Origin: Panopea generosa
Lineage: Eukaryota > Mollusca > Bivalvia > Adapedonta > Hiatellidae
Direction: 5' to 3'
Assembly: GCA_029582155.1 (NCBI GenBank)
Contig: CM055895.1
Coordinates: 50,139,750 to 50,203,749 of the forward strand
DNA length: 64,000 nucleotides
Within the stretch, counting starts at the first letter, position 1. Every line of letters begins with the position of its first letter. Positions 60,101 through 64,000 of this stretch are shown here, piece after piece. A model generated the notes under the pieces. It was given only the letters and a program-made list of their open reading frames with translations. It ran no database searches and was not told where the DNA came from. The translations under genes were made by a program, and so were the position numbers.

Positions 60101-61892
60101 ACACCAGCTACACTAACAACATAATTAGCTGTAACAACATCAGCTTTAATAACATCAACATTACCTATAATAATATTAGCTACAATAACATCAAAATTAG
60201 CTGTAACAACATCAGCTACAATAACACCAACATTACTTATAATAACATCAGCTACAATAACATCATAATTAGCTGTAACAACATCAGCTACAATAACATC
60301 AACTTTACCTATAATAACATTAACTACAATAACACCATAATTAGCTGTAACAACATCAGCTATGATTACATCAACATTATCTAAAATAACATAAGCTACA
60401 ATAACATCATAATTAGCCGTATCAACATCAGCTACAATAACATCAACATTTCCTACAATTACATCAGCTACAATAACAACATAATTAGTTGTAACAACAT
60501 CCACTATAATAAAGTTTAATCTTGTTAAAATATTGTAAAAGCAAACATGTGAAATTGTCCTTCTTGTCATAATCACGTCTTAAACCAACATGTGAATGCG
60601 GTCATTTGGTAAAAACCGTATCATTAAAACAAGAATAAATAGCCATCTTGTCAGATCATGCAATCAAAATATGTGCAAGTGACCATCTTGGTATAATATT
60701 GTTAAAAATAAAAATGTGCATGCGGCCATCTTTGCCATAATTTTTTAATCCATGTCATAAACTAACATGTGTAAACGGCCATGTTGTCATAAACTAATAT
60801 GTTTAAGCGGCCATATTGTCATAGTAATGTATCAGACACACATGTGTATAGGATAAAAAAGTTTTCTGTTTTTATGCATGTGTAAAGAATGTCTAATCAC
60901 ACACAAATCAAATAAACACCCGTCTTTTATCTCCCGATTTGGACAAATAAAAATCGATTATTCAAGGAAATACCAACAGACTGTAGAAGTGTGACGTCAT
61001 GTTTTAGGTTTTGTCTACACGAACATTAATAATTATGTATCAACATTTACGAAAGTTATATAAATCCGCGCTCATGAATTGATGGAGAAACCGAATTTGG
61101 ACCGTTTCAAACGACTTTGACGTGCAAGGTTTGCGAATGTATACTGTCTCACGATCGTCTGCTTCTGAACATTAACTACATGTTTCTATTTCAGTTTTTT
61201 TTTCTGTCGAATAAATTGGTCTGTGGGAATTTTAGTCAACGACTAGCATTCGCGTTCGGTAAGCCAGGGTTGTGATATTGTATCGTTATATCTCAAATAA
61301 CAGCATTTAATGACCTACTTAATTGTTTCTCAAACAACTTTTGGTCTGATTGTGGCGCCCATTTGAAACAGCTGAATGAAACAAACAATAAACCGAAAAA
61401 ATGGCACAAGTTTGTTGGTGTATTTTATTATCACAAGAAGCGTGGAACCGTTGTGCACATAATTTTCGTTCGTATAATATCAAACCGACCATCAAAATGC
61501 CGATGCTTCTTTGTTTACGCGAGAAACGTAAAAAGTAGTCTGGCGCAAGGTGTTTTAACGAAAAATAAAAGTTTTTAAAAATTGACGTTGTCCAGTGAAA
61601 ATACTTTAAATACATAATATGTGAGATAGGAATAACAAGTAGTGCAGTTATAAACAAACATGTTTAAAGGTAGCCAACTTTTTATGTTCAGTGTTCAACG
61701 CGTATGGATATCACCATATACCAATAAACCGTATGTTTTTAATTCCACTTGATCTTTAGGGCTAGTGCTCGGACATGTTTTATTATCATATTATTATGAA
61801 TGAGTCCTAGTTTATCCATTGTCATACCTGTTATTCCCTCCAGATATTGAATATGATAAATTTCCCCGTACGCCCGAATCTTTATCTGTTGC
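18781..61892 (-). CDS. CDH23: Cadherin-23-like protein, C-terminal 1350 residues (22 exons)
   Basis: A calcium-dependent adhesion protein; vertebrate CDH23 forms the upper part of hair-cell tip links. The 22 exons sum to 4053 bases and stay in phase. They give one partial plus nine further cadherin repeats with linkers such as DVNDNTPQF, DINDNDPVF and DENDNPPVF, then a membrane-adjacent region, one transmembrane helix and a tail of about 165 residues. Family assignment rests on the membrane-proximal part. FHVVERNSQKIL resembles HVVNRDTNRIL of human CDH23 as I remember it, and KRKLKA just inside the membrane is shared. The C-terminus SSEI, like ITEL of CDH23, is a class I PDZ ligand, suggesting a harmonin-type partner (inference). 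The N-terminal repeats lie beyond the window end. No EGF or laminin-G domains are seen, which argues against Fat and Flamingo. Dachsous is less likely. Confidence 0.93.
19055..20063 (-). other. Cadherin last intron
   Basis: AT-rich intron between exons 21 and 22 holding the second piggyBac-like MITE (19795-20016). Nothing else recognised. Confidence 0.8.
19795..20016. mobile_element. piggyBac-like MITE, copy 2
   Basis: The right flank is TTAA (20017-20020), the left flank TAAA (probably mutated TTAA). Ends are CCTTTACTTCATA and, in reverse complement, CCCTTTACTCCATAGATACG. The internal 68-base hairpin at 19898-19965 is nearly perfect, better than in copy 1. Confidence 0.82.
20064..20132 (-). 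CDS. CDH23: CDH23-like exon 21: cytoplasmic tail
   Basis: It encodes MSNPLLNADIRNMNTDYDTI and ends SMN plus a split codon before GTAAGT. The acceptor is ATTACCTTAG. The NP-L stretch may align with ANPVWL of CDH23 (weak). Confidence 0.87.
20415..20495. repeat. 39-bp tandem duplication
   Basis: ACCATATTGAAATGA(C/T)AT(C/T)ACAGGGTGTGAG occurs twice in tandem in the intron between exons 20 and 21. Confidence 0.8.
20678..20744 (-). CDS. CDH23: CDH23-like exon 20: cytoplasmic tail
   Basis: A 67-base exon encoding EKDTVIREATTGSVPGSNQYSK, with the donor GTAAGT. The acceptor ATATATTCTAG abuts a 29-bp tandem array whose units resemble this very junction. Confidence 0.88.
20745..21560 (-). repeat. About 29-bp minisatellite abutting exon 20 acceptor
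   Basis: About 27 degenerate units of the form ATGATGCAGTGTTTCCTAG plus AATATAAAAT. On the gene's sense strand each reads ATTTTATATTCTAG followed by GAAACACTG. This resembles the true junction ATATATTCTAG with AGAAAGACACGG. Confidence 0.9.
22053..22093 (-). CDS. CDH23: CDH23-like exon 19: juxtamembrane tail
   Basis: A 41-base exon encoding KYKRKLKAATVRTT between the acceptor TCAATTACAG and the donor GTGAGT. KRKLKA is shared with the juxtamembrane tail of vertebrate CDH23 as I recall it. The basic residues mark the cytoplasmic side. Confidence 0.88.
22560..22960. repeat. 27-bp minisatellite
   Basis: About 15 copies of GTGATAGGTTTTACATGTTTA plus ACAGGC, with substitutions, in the intron between exons 18 and 19. 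The long open frame through it reflects a unit length divisible by three. Confidence 0.92.
22961..24517 (-). other. Cadherin intron sequence, nothing recognised
   Basis: AT-rich intron between exons 18 and 19 (rest of the intron). No defined repeat or RNA. Confidence 0.5.
24518..24645 (-). CDS. CDH23: CDH23-like exon 18: transmembrane helix
   Basis: It encodes SSIKAVPPEDASTE, followed by a 22-residue hydrophobic helix (FILIAINVVLVLTVALIIIY) and ISFTIRN. The donor is GTAAGT. It places the protein as single-pass type I. Confidence 0.94.
24796..24985 (-). mobile_element. tRNA-derived SINE, family 2, copy 1
   Basis: The reverse strand carries a tRNA-like head (AGCGGAGTGATCCAAAGCG...GGTTCGAGCCTCGC) followed by TAGTTACTTGCGGAAGGGTGG and TTCTACTCAGATTC. 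The same order occurs at 32960-33090 and 33250-33415. Confidence 0.75.
25215..25465. repeat. 39-bp minisatellite
   Basis: About 6.5 copies of TACGAGTACGCTTGTACTGG plus TAGTAAATATCATAATATG in the intron between exons 17 and 18. Confidence 0.92.
25468..25654 (-). repeat. 35-bp minisatellite abutting exon 17 donor
   Basis: About five copies of AAACTGTTAAAGTGAACAAT plus GACCCTAATATGTCG. The last partial unit (AAAACTTAC) contains the real donor: on the sense strand GTAAGTTTTGACAT at the exon edge matches AACAGTTTCGACAT in each unit. Confidence 0.88.
25655..25721 (-). CDS. CDH23: CDH23-like exon 17: membrane-adjacent region, part 3
   Basis: It encodes LVDKFYNALQ and SSSSVVQIV, ending in phase 0 before GTAAGT. 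The intronic bases after the donor continue into a 35-bp tandem array (25468-25654). Confidence 0.9.
25915..25983 (-). CDS. CDH23: CDH23-like exon 16: membrane-adjacent region, part 2
   Basis: It encodes TDIYFHVVERNSQKILSAEE, resembling the ELLIHVVNRDTNRIL stretch recalled from human CDH23. This is the best single piece of evidence for the CDH23 family. The acceptor is TAATTTACAG and the donor GTAAAC. Confidence 0.9.
26490..27335 (-). pseudogene. LINE fragment: 3' part of ORF2
   Basis: The reverse strand holds FYKSWLQLGIKTINDI and, further on, FLSKCKIVNSSLCEFCERYP and LEHLFWECHYVRTFW, typical of the thumb and terminal zinc-knuckle of L1-like ORF2 proteins. Frame breaks separate them. It lies in the intron between exons 15 and 16, on the host strand. 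Confidence 0.8.
27438..27650 (+). mobile_element. tRNA-derived SINE, family 1, copy 2 (best preserved)
   Basis: The head GTGGTCTAGTGGTAGAGC (A box) and GTGTTCGATCCTCAGCC (B box) is clearly tRNA-like. The body has GTCCTTGAGCACGACACTTT and CATGGAGACTTCGAGCGTG, and the tail AAAATAAATAAGTTT. Confidence 0.85.
27656..28030 (+). pseudogene. LINE reverse transcriptase fragment, internally deleted
   Basis: It encodes PGLIFFADFEKAFNSVDHNF (RT palm with catalytic Asp), then after stops and a deletion SIKASWVKRLTGINNKGAWK and IEKYGG, which belong much further downstream in L1-like ORF2. It sits directly after the SINE at 27438. Confidence 0.8.
28036..29125. repeat. 76-bp satellite, about 14 copies
   Basis: A unit including TTATGTTCATTTGTTCATGT, CAGTATATTATTTGTATTCC and AGACAGCTAGGATTTTG. 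Some units are truncated. A (TA)n run interrupts it at 29017-29041. Confidence 0.93.
29333..29413. mobile_element. Short inverted-repeat element
   Basis: CCAATTGGTGCAATAAGGTA followed by CCTAGTGCAT pairs with ATGCGCTTGGTAACTTTTTG plus CACCAATGG about 10 bases later. A solo fold-back or tiny MITE. Confidence 0.65.
30088..30450. repeat. Dispersed repeat family B, copy 3
   Basis: Third copy of the family at 6783 and 10740, here in a cadherin intron. An internal 79-codon frame has no counterpart in the other copies. Confidence 0.78.
31070..31165. repeat. Dispersed repeat pair, copy 1
   Basis: Matches 32395-32490: AGCAATTGAACGCTTA, GTGACGTCATTAAAAC, GTTGAAGCAACTGACC and AATCAACGTTCTCAA recur in order. 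Confidence 0.65.
31364..31452 (-). CDS. CDH23: CDH23-like exon 15: membrane-adjacent region, part 1
   Basis: It encodes IYLIGDSEILIMTVLGKK and SKTKDYILE, ending in phase 2 before GTAAGT. CDH23 and PCDH15 carry a non-cadherin ferredoxin-like domain between the last repeat and the membrane. This exon with 16 and 17 has that position and size (inference). Confidence 0.9.
32395..32490. repeat. Dispersed repeat pair, copy 2
   Basis: Diverged partner of 31070-31165 in the neighbouring intron, same orientation. Confidence 0.65.
32549..32677 (-). CDS. CDH23: CDH23-like exon 14: end of the last cadherin repeat
   Basis: The acceptor TTATTTTAG is followed by HVFCVTGNGSI, then SEDVSGYFYVPVKVSD and SDTARVK before GTGATT. 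43 codons, phase 0. This is the last repeat, directly before the membrane-adjacent region. Confidence 0.92.
32960..33090 (-). mobile_element. tRNA-derived SINE, family 2, copy 2
   Basis: The reverse strand has GGTTCGAGTTCCGCTCGCTC, then CCAGTTACTTGCGGAAGAGC and GGTGGTTCTATTCAGATTCG, with a tail CTTCCTCTACCAATTAAAC. It is truncated at its tRNA end. Confidence 0.72.
33250..33415 (+). mobile_element. tRNA-derived SINE, family 2, copy 3
   Basis: A tRNA-like head (GGTCGAGTTGTCTTAGGCGC...GATTTGAGTCCCGCTCG) is followed by GTTACTTGCAGAACGACGG and TGGTTCTACTCAGATTCG. Opposite orientation to copy 2, about 160 bases away. Confidence 0.72.
33481..33624 (-). CDS. CDH23: CDH23-like exon 13: repeat 10, with a GC donor
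   Basis: The acceptor CTTATTATCAG is followed by SSEYVKDRDTDPNG (a DxDxDPNG calcium motif) and ends CEDGIK. The donor that keeps the cadherin strand intact is AAG|GCAAGC, a GC-AG intron. A GT donor six bases earlier pairs in frame with an AG inside exon 14 but deletes the conserved HVFCVT strand. Confidence 0.87.
34387..34688 (-). CDS. CDH23: CDH23-like exon 12: rest of repeat 9, start of repeat 10
   Basis: It encodes ENSSFTIGVNNGSI, LDYDNTTTYSLTVQVQD, an asparagine-rich insert with two cysteines (about 20 residues longer than usual), the linker VIDENDNPPVF, and EVGESLNIQLK. The donor is a weak GTTATT at 34381-34386; a second possible GTTATT lies seven codons further on. Confidence 0.88.
34742..34950. 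mobile_element. MITE with terminal inverted repeats
   Basis: The left end AGTCTAACGGCCGCA...GGTCACCTCAGATTGAC matches the reverse complement of the right end AGTTCAACGCATA...GGTCACCTCAGATTGAC. About 210 bases, non-coding, in the intron between exons 11 and 12. Confidence 0.78.
35530..35733 (+). mobile_element. tRNA-derived SINE, family 1, copy 3
   Basis: The head GGAGCACGTGGTCCAGTGTT and B box GAATTCGATCCTTCAC, body with GCGCAAGACACTTTATTCGC, tail AAATAAATAAGTTTG. Confidence 0.75.
35915..35985 (-). mobile_element. tRNA-like fragment (SINE head)
   Basis: The reverse strand has GGCCCGGTTAGCTCAATCGG (A box) joined to GAATTCGAATCCCCGCCCGG (B box). The anticodon arm between them is missing, so this is not a working tRNA gene. 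It may be a third SINE family. Confidence 0.6.
36029..36245 (-). CDS. CDH23: CDH23-like exon 11: end of repeat 8, start of repeat 9
   Basis: It encodes FQVQVTDKGDPALSS and the degenerate linker VLDVDNHLPSF, then MEVHENRPKWEPVGTV and ADDEDQDSIACYSIT. The donor is GTAAGA. About 50 bases of this exon have a diverged copy in the intron upstream of it (see findings). Confidence 0.92.
36308..36390 (-). pseudogene. Diverged partial copy of cadherin exon 11
   Basis: CCCATTGGCTCCTACTTTGG plus TCTATTTTCGCGTACCT at 36345 parallels CCCACTGGCTCCCACTTTGG plus TCTATTTTCATGCACCT inside exon 11 (36088). It lies in the intron just upstream of that exon in transcript order. Confidence 0.7.
36609..36800 (-). 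CDS. CDH23: CDH23-like exon 10: first half of repeat 8
   Basis: The acceptor TTTCCTACAG is followed by CARIGTIVHTFNYTDLDHG, then LPDGHNVLETFKLYPNGTL and INDREFYK, ending before GTATGT. The calcium motif reads TDLDHG, still of DxD type. 64 codons, phase 0 at both ends. Confidence 0.93.
36945..37188. mobile_element. MITE with terminal inverted repeats
   Basis: GGCGCCCGTTTCACATACTT plus TCGTAGGTTT at the left matches the reverse complement of the right end (GAGGCCCGTTTACTAACG plus TTCGTAAGTTT). About 245 bases. Confidence 0.72.
37264..37785 (-). CDS. CDH23: CDH23-like exon 9: end of repeat 6, all of repeat 7
   Basis: The largest exon, 174 codons. It encodes GVITVSGGLDRE, VIATDDPSEE, DINDNRPIF, SVSEDAEVG, ITATDADE, KYTGDITV and AEDHGDPKL. 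The repeat 7 to 8 linker reads DVNLNPPVI, so the aspartate usual at position 4 (DVND) is replaced by leucine. Confidence 0.95.
37786..39044 (-). other. Cadherin intron between exons 8 and 9
   Basis: AT-rich. Only a weak exon-like stretch near 38879-38945 was noticed (listed as rejected). Otherwise nothing recognised. Confidence 0.6.
39045..39358 (-). CDS. CDH23: CDH23-like exon 8: end of repeat 5, most of repeat 6
   Basis: It encodes VLTKSGPIDREK, TITATDNGVPQRSN, the linker DYNDNSPVF, KLSENASVD and ANDSDIGPN. It ends NSTT before a perfect GTAAGT donor, in phase 0. The 6.7-kb intron upstream of it carries the 33-bp arrays. Confidence 0.94.
39860..40290. repeat. 21-bp minisatellite
   Basis: About 20 units of AACCCGAACTGGGTCAATATG with variants (GGCCAATATAACC, GGACCCATATAACC). 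It alternates into a rough 42-bp higher-order pattern. Confidence 0.9.
40620..44292. repeat. 33-bp satellite array, block 1 (about 110 copies)
   Basis: The unit is GTATACTTGAAGTTGTAAAA plus CCGAAACACAGAT. Because 33 is divisible by three, frames stay open for 100-170 codons on both strands; these are not genes. A higher-order duplication of about 1.2 kb is visible (41720-42780 and 42920-44040). Confidence 0.96.
44293..44890 (+). mobile_element. 5'-truncated CR1-like LINE inserted in the 33-bp array
   Basis: An open end IPHAKSFDSSTFYCNAIADW followed by NNLPNDLKKLTNKQTFKREV and a stop is the typical C-terminus of CR1/jockey-type RT ORFs. A 3' UTR of about 430 bases ends in AATTGAATTGAATTGAAT, a repeat tail. 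The array resumes directly after it. Confidence 0.85.
44891..46030. repeat. 33-bp satellite array, block 2 (about 34 copies)
   Basis: The same unit as block 1, ending about 65 bases from the exon 7 donor. Units here are more mixed (GAATGTGTAAAACCG variants). Confidence 0.96.
46095..46292 (-). CDS. CDH23: CDH23-like exon 7: linker and repeat 5
   Basis: It encodes LTLLDINDNDPVF, YTVNVSENAL, FHATDKDKDTSISYSI and FQINPSSG. The donor is GTCAGT at 46089-46094. Phase 1 at both ends fits exons 6 and 8. Confidence 0.93.
46738..46957 (-). repeat. About 19-bp minisatellite abutting exon 6 donor
   Basis: About ten degenerate units of AGGAAATGATATTCAAATT. The last unit runs into the donor: on the sense strand GTAAATTGAATATGATTTC begins at the exon edge and matches AATTTGAATATCATTTC in the units. 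Confidence 0.8.
46958..47096 (-). CDS. CDH23: CDH23-like exon 6: rest of repeat 4
   Basis: It encodes TYFNIHNITGTVSV, LDREVAE and LLVEDKNASFP, ending in one base of a threonine codon before GTAAAT. The intron bases just after the donor are the first unit of a tandem array (see 46738-46957). Confidence 0.92.
47605..48047 (-). CDS. CDH23: CDH23-like exon 5: repeat 3 and most of repeat 4
   Basis: It encodes VVANDSDG, FAINASTGDVYV, LDRES, LLAIDRGAPP and the linker DVNDAPPGF, then repeat 4 with VLENQTTG and CYATDEDENNN. The donor is GTAAGT. The linker has Ala in place of the usual Asn (DVNDA rather than DVNDN). Confidence 0.94.
48174..48370. repeat. Compound microsatellite (CACT)n-(CCCCT)n-(ACACC)n
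   Basis: About 30 CACT units, then CCCCT and ACACC runs. They fill about half of the 374-base intron between exons 4 and 5. Confidence 0.95.
48422..48506 (-). CDS. CDH23: CDH23-like exon 4: linker and start of repeat 3
   Basis: The acceptor CTCCACATAG is followed by DVNDNIPIF, which completes the calcium-binding linker left open by exon 3. RYNASIPEDAR follows. The exon ends with one base of a leucine codon before a perfect GTAAGT donor. Confidence 0.92.
49085..49245. repeat. Tandem repeat, nested about 24/49 bp
   Basis: GATATTTGTAACTACTGGAT alternates with TCAGTTTGGCTTAAC across about five units, in the intron between exons 3 and 4. Confidence 0.85.
49388..49458. repeat. 24-bp tandem triplet
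   Basis: Three copies of GAGGGCCAAAAATCCATATG. Confidence 0.9.
49580..49900 (+). pseudogene. Possible transposon protein fragment (Crypton-like?)
   Basis: A 43-codon frame starts MAGVIASLSYTLSEL. After a stop and frame change, TDSEKLHQIPLEELNMHLAYF appears. The IPLEELN...L..F order recalls the DUF3504 region of Crypton-derived proteins. Short and broken, so the assignment is tentative. Confidence 0.3.
49938..50007 (+). repeat. Left terminal inverted repeat
   Basis: Pairs with 53822-53882, allowing about ten extra bases near 49953-49965. Two copies of TTTTCAAAATGGCCGCC follow at 50060-50093. Confidence 0.78.
51120..53320 (+). pseudogene. Broken copy of a multi-copy invertebrate transposon-associated protein gene
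   Basis: Blocks in order, in several frames: DITSFHALG, NEAKWHKAFRNKF, ELQDTVLLAKLSAGDL, RLPLFSRP, GDLDEFFLHGNSRYPPS, LRFGSKSELL, DVKILDGAVIINMLN, SVSRVDLVWNEYI, RGKRGHGIRRRV, EADTRLLLHIAHA, MVRTVDTYVVVIAT, ELWIAFGTGKHFRYIP, HAFTGCDQTSAFCGKGKK, and a cysteine-rich end (CRRRCKCIKAELLCMALCKC). I recall this order from many uncharacterised cnidarian and molluscan proteins. The spaced acidic motifs (ILDG, VDLVW, EADTR, TVDT) suggest a PIN/XPG-like nuclease fold (inference). At least four frame changes and stops make it non-functional. Confidence 0.82.
53822..53882 (-). repeat. Right terminal inverted repeat
   Basis: The reverse complement reads AGTGGGAGAATATTG, then TTGTTCACTTTGTGATAAAA and CAACAAACTTGGCACA, matching the left end. 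CGGCCATTTTGAAA motifs lie inward at 53560 and 53739-53770. Confidence 0.78.
54008..54105. repeat. (GATA)n microsatellite
   Basis: About 24 GATA units, preceded by AAATAAAT-rich sequence. Confidence 0.97.
54306..54830 (-). repeat. 32-bp minisatellite with GTAAGT in most units
   Basis: About 16 copies of ACTTACAAAATTCCGGTAAA plus TGTGTTATTGTT. On the cadherin sense strand each ACTTAC is a GTAAGT donor-like motif. It lies about 150 bases downstream of exon 3 in transcript order. Confidence 0.92.
54981..55220 (-). CDS. CDH23: CDH23-like exon 3: body of repeat 2
   Basis: This 80-codon exon begins ATDSDQANTPNSNITYSI and ends CTIQLTVQ before GTATTA. It holds the DxD and D-Y-E motifs of a cadherin repeat and many N-glycosylation sites (NIT, NFS, NGT, NTT, NLT). 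The acceptor is AACCCAAG, with a weak pyrimidine tract. Confidence 0.92.
55221..55992 (-). other. Cadherin intron between exons 2 and 3
   Basis: AT-rich, no defined repeat or RNA gene. Confidence 0.6.
55993..56251 (-). CDS. CDH23: CDH23-like exon 2: end of partial repeat, start of repeat 2
   Basis: The acceptor CTGTATCACAG lies above 56251 and the donor GTATTT below 55993. The exon encodes FVVDEYSGNISV, then LDRET, YTATDGEG and the linker DVNDNTPQF, then the next repeat up to VTVE. Two close cysteines (CNNC) in the first repeat are unusual and could form a local disulphide. Confidence 0.92.
56360..60520 (-). repeat. 36/72-bp satellite array, about 4.2 kb
   Basis: Two 36-bp half-units alternate: ACATCAGCTACAATAACATC with ATAATTAGCTGTAACA, and the same start with AACATTACCTATAATA. 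On the cadherin sense strand one half gives GTTGTTACAG, acceptor-like, and the other ATTATAGGTAATG, donor-like. Open frames of up to about 270 codons are repeat artefacts. Confidence 0.96.
60560..61827 (-). other. Cadherin intron between exons 1 and 2, unique part
   Basis: A loose repeat of AACATGTG...GCGGCCAT...TTGTCATA occurs at 60560-60850. The rest shows nothing recognised; the 112-codon reverse frame at 61319-61657 lacks any family motif. Confidence 0.55.
61828..61892 (-). CDS. CDH23: CDH23-like exon 1 in window: start of partial cadherin repeat
   Basis: The acceptor TTCTATTGAAG precedes GCAACAGAT, encoding ATDKDSG. It continues NLSYSISGGNN and ends in phase 2 before GTATGA. An exon starting at the A-T-D calcium motif is a common cadherin exon boundary. 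The preceding part of this repeat is upstream, past the 67-bp array or outside the window. Confidence 0.88.
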
Positions 61893-62309
61893 CTTCAATA
61901 GAAAAAAAACATAGTAAGTATTTACGGTATTAGTTAGTATTTAATAAAATTATTATTTAATCGATGACTAACACAAAGTGATATGTTTTTGACGAGATTT
62001 TCTCATAATTGAACAAATGTTTTTATTAAAATAATTATAATGTTATATTTATAGCGCTTTGTTTTTGAAAATTAACCATTGTCTTTCCTTACATCTGAAT
62101 AGCATGATAAGGGTTGTGTTGACCTACTCCTTCTCATTTCATATAACAATATGATGGTTTAAACATCATTACTTATTATGTATTGAAAAATTAAAATAGG
62201 AAAGTATTGATATATCATTTAAGATGATATTTTTTTTTAGTTAATCCGTTGTAAATTTCTTAAACTCTTTAACAAAATGAGATTGACACGTTAACATAAC
62301 ACACACGTT

Positions 62310-64000
62310 AATTTACCTATATACGAGCAATGAATGTAATGTAAGGAAAACGTAGGTTTACAATAACACACACTTTAACTTAACTAGATACGGCCGATAC
62401 ATGCAATGTAAGGAAAACGTATGTTTACAATAACACACACTTTAACTTAACTAGATACGGCCGATACATGCAATGTAAGGAAAACGTAGGTTTACAATAA
62501 CACACACGTCAACTTACCTAGATACGACCAATACATGTAATGTAAGGAAAACGTAGGTTTACAATAACACAAACGTTAACTTACCTAGATACGGTCGATA
62601 CATGTAATGTAAGGAAAACGTATGTTTACAATAACACACACTTTAACTTAACTAGATACGGCCGATACATGCAATGTAAGGAAAACGTAGGTTTACAATA
62701 ACACACACGTCAACTTACCTAGATACGACCAATACATGTAATGTAAGGAAAACGTAGGTTTACAATAACACAAACGTTAACTTACCTAGATACGACCAAT
62801 ACATGTAATGTAAGGAAAACGTAGGTTTACAATAACACACACGTTAACTTACCTAGATACGGCCGATACATGTAATGTAAGGAAAACGTAGGTTTACAAT
62901 AACACACATCTTAACTTACCTAGATACGATTAATGCATGTAATGTAAGGAAAACGTAGGTTTACAATAACACACACGTTAACTTACCTAGATACGACCAA
63001 TACATGTAATGTAAGGAAAACGTAGGTTTACAATAACACACACGTTAACTTACCTAGATACGGCCGATACATGTAATGTAAGGAAAACGTAGGTTTACAA
63101 TAACACACACGTTAACTTACCTAGATACGACCAATACATGTAATGTAAGGAAACGTCGGTTTACAATAACACACACTTTAACTTACTTAGATACAGCCGA
63201 TACATGTAATGTAAGGAAAACGTAGGTTTACAATAACACACAAGTTAATTTGCCTAGATACGACCATTACATGTAATGTAAGAAAAACGTAGGTTTACAA
63301 TAACACACACTTTAACTTACCTAGATACGGCCGATACATGTAATGTAAGGAAACCGTAGATTTACAATAACACACACTTTAACTTACCTAGATACGGTCG
63401 ATACATGTAATGTAAGGAAAACGTATGTTTACAATAACACACACGTTAACTAACCTAGATACGGCCGATACATGTAATGTTAGGAAAACGTATGTTTACA
63501 ATAACACACACTTTAACTTACCTAGATACGGCCGATACATGTAATGTAAGGAAAACGTAGGTTTACAATAACACACACGTTAACTTACCTAGATAAGACC
63601 GATACATGTAATGTGAGTAAAACGTAGGTTTACAATAACACACACTTTAACTTACCTAGATACGGCAAATACATGTAATGTAAGGAAAACGTAGGTTTAC
63701 AATAACACACACGTTAACTTACCTAGATAAGACCAGTACATGTAATTTAAGGAAAACGTAGGTTTACAATAACACACACGTTAACTTATCTAGATACGAC
63801 CAATACATGTAATGTAAGGAAAACGTAGGTTTACAATAACACACACGTTAACTAACCTAGATACGACCAATACATGTAATGTAAGGAAAACGTAGGTTTA
63901 CAATAACACACACTTTAACTTACCTAGATACGACCAATACATGTAATGTAAGGAAAACGTAGGTTTACAATAACACACACGTTAACTTACCTAGATACGA
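62310..64000 (-). repeat. 67-bp satellite array, at least 25 copies, runs off the window
   Basis: The unit is ACTTACCTAGATACGACCAA, TACATGTAATGTAAGGAAAA, CGTAGGTTTACAATAACACA, CACGTTA. On the cadherin sense strand nearly every unit carries CTAG|GTAAGT, a near-perfect 5' splice site. It begins about 420 bases upstream of exon 1 of the window. Confidence 0.96.

Noticed and set aside
56297-60576. Open frames of up to 269 codons (NNISYNNI and VDVIVADV types)
   Set aside because: Artefacts of the 36-base repeat unit in an intron.
61319-61657. 112-codon minus-strand frame and 71-codon plus-strand frame
   Set aside because: No recognisable motif and no splice fit with the cadherin exons; likely chance.
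22560-64000. CRISPR-like arrays
   Set aside because: The repeats are contiguous satellites without unique spacers, in a eukaryotic intron.

Overview
This is a stretch of an AT-rich animal nuclear genome with intron-rich genes and no prokaryotic signals. The gene content, tRNA-derived SINEs, truncated LINEs and heavy minisatellite load fit a lophotrochozoan, most likely a bivalve mollusc. The species call is inference. All exon boundaries below come from reading the sequence, GT/AG sites and phase continuity by eye.

Two protein-coding genes converge tail to tail. From 603 to 13344 on the plus strand lies the 3' part of a Group 4 (peropsin/neuropsin-like) opsin. It has five clear exons plus one possible 25-base microexon, and covers TM1 to the C-terminus with the retinal-binding lysine. 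From 61892 down to 18781 on the minus strand lie 22 exons of a cadherin-23-like gene. Their lengths sum to 4053 bases, exactly 1350 codons plus a stop. They encode one partial and nine further extracellular cadherin repeats, a membrane-adjacent region that matches CDH23, one transmembrane helix and a cytoplasmic tail ending in a class I PDZ-type ligand. The 5' ends of both genes lie outside the window or were not found.

Between 13345 and 18780 is intergenic sequence with decayed LINEs, a SINE and a strong hairpin. The introns hold most of the rest: a transposon-like element of about 3.9 kb with terminal inverted repeats (49938-53882) carrying a broken multi-copy invertebrate gene, several MITEs including two piggyBac-like copies with TTAA flanks, tRNA-derived SINEs, LINE fragments, and more than a dozen tandem arrays totalling roughly 15 kb.

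The most unusual pattern is the relation between tandem arrays and splice sites in the cadherin gene. Three arrays start directly at an exon edge and look like amplified copies of that splice junction: a 29-bp array at the exon 20 acceptor, a 35-bp array at the exon 17 donor and a 19-bp array at the exon 6 donor. Others (67-bp, 32-bp and 36/72-bp units) carry donor-like or acceptor-like motifs in the host sense orientation in most copies. I know of no named system for this; it is offered as a testable observation.
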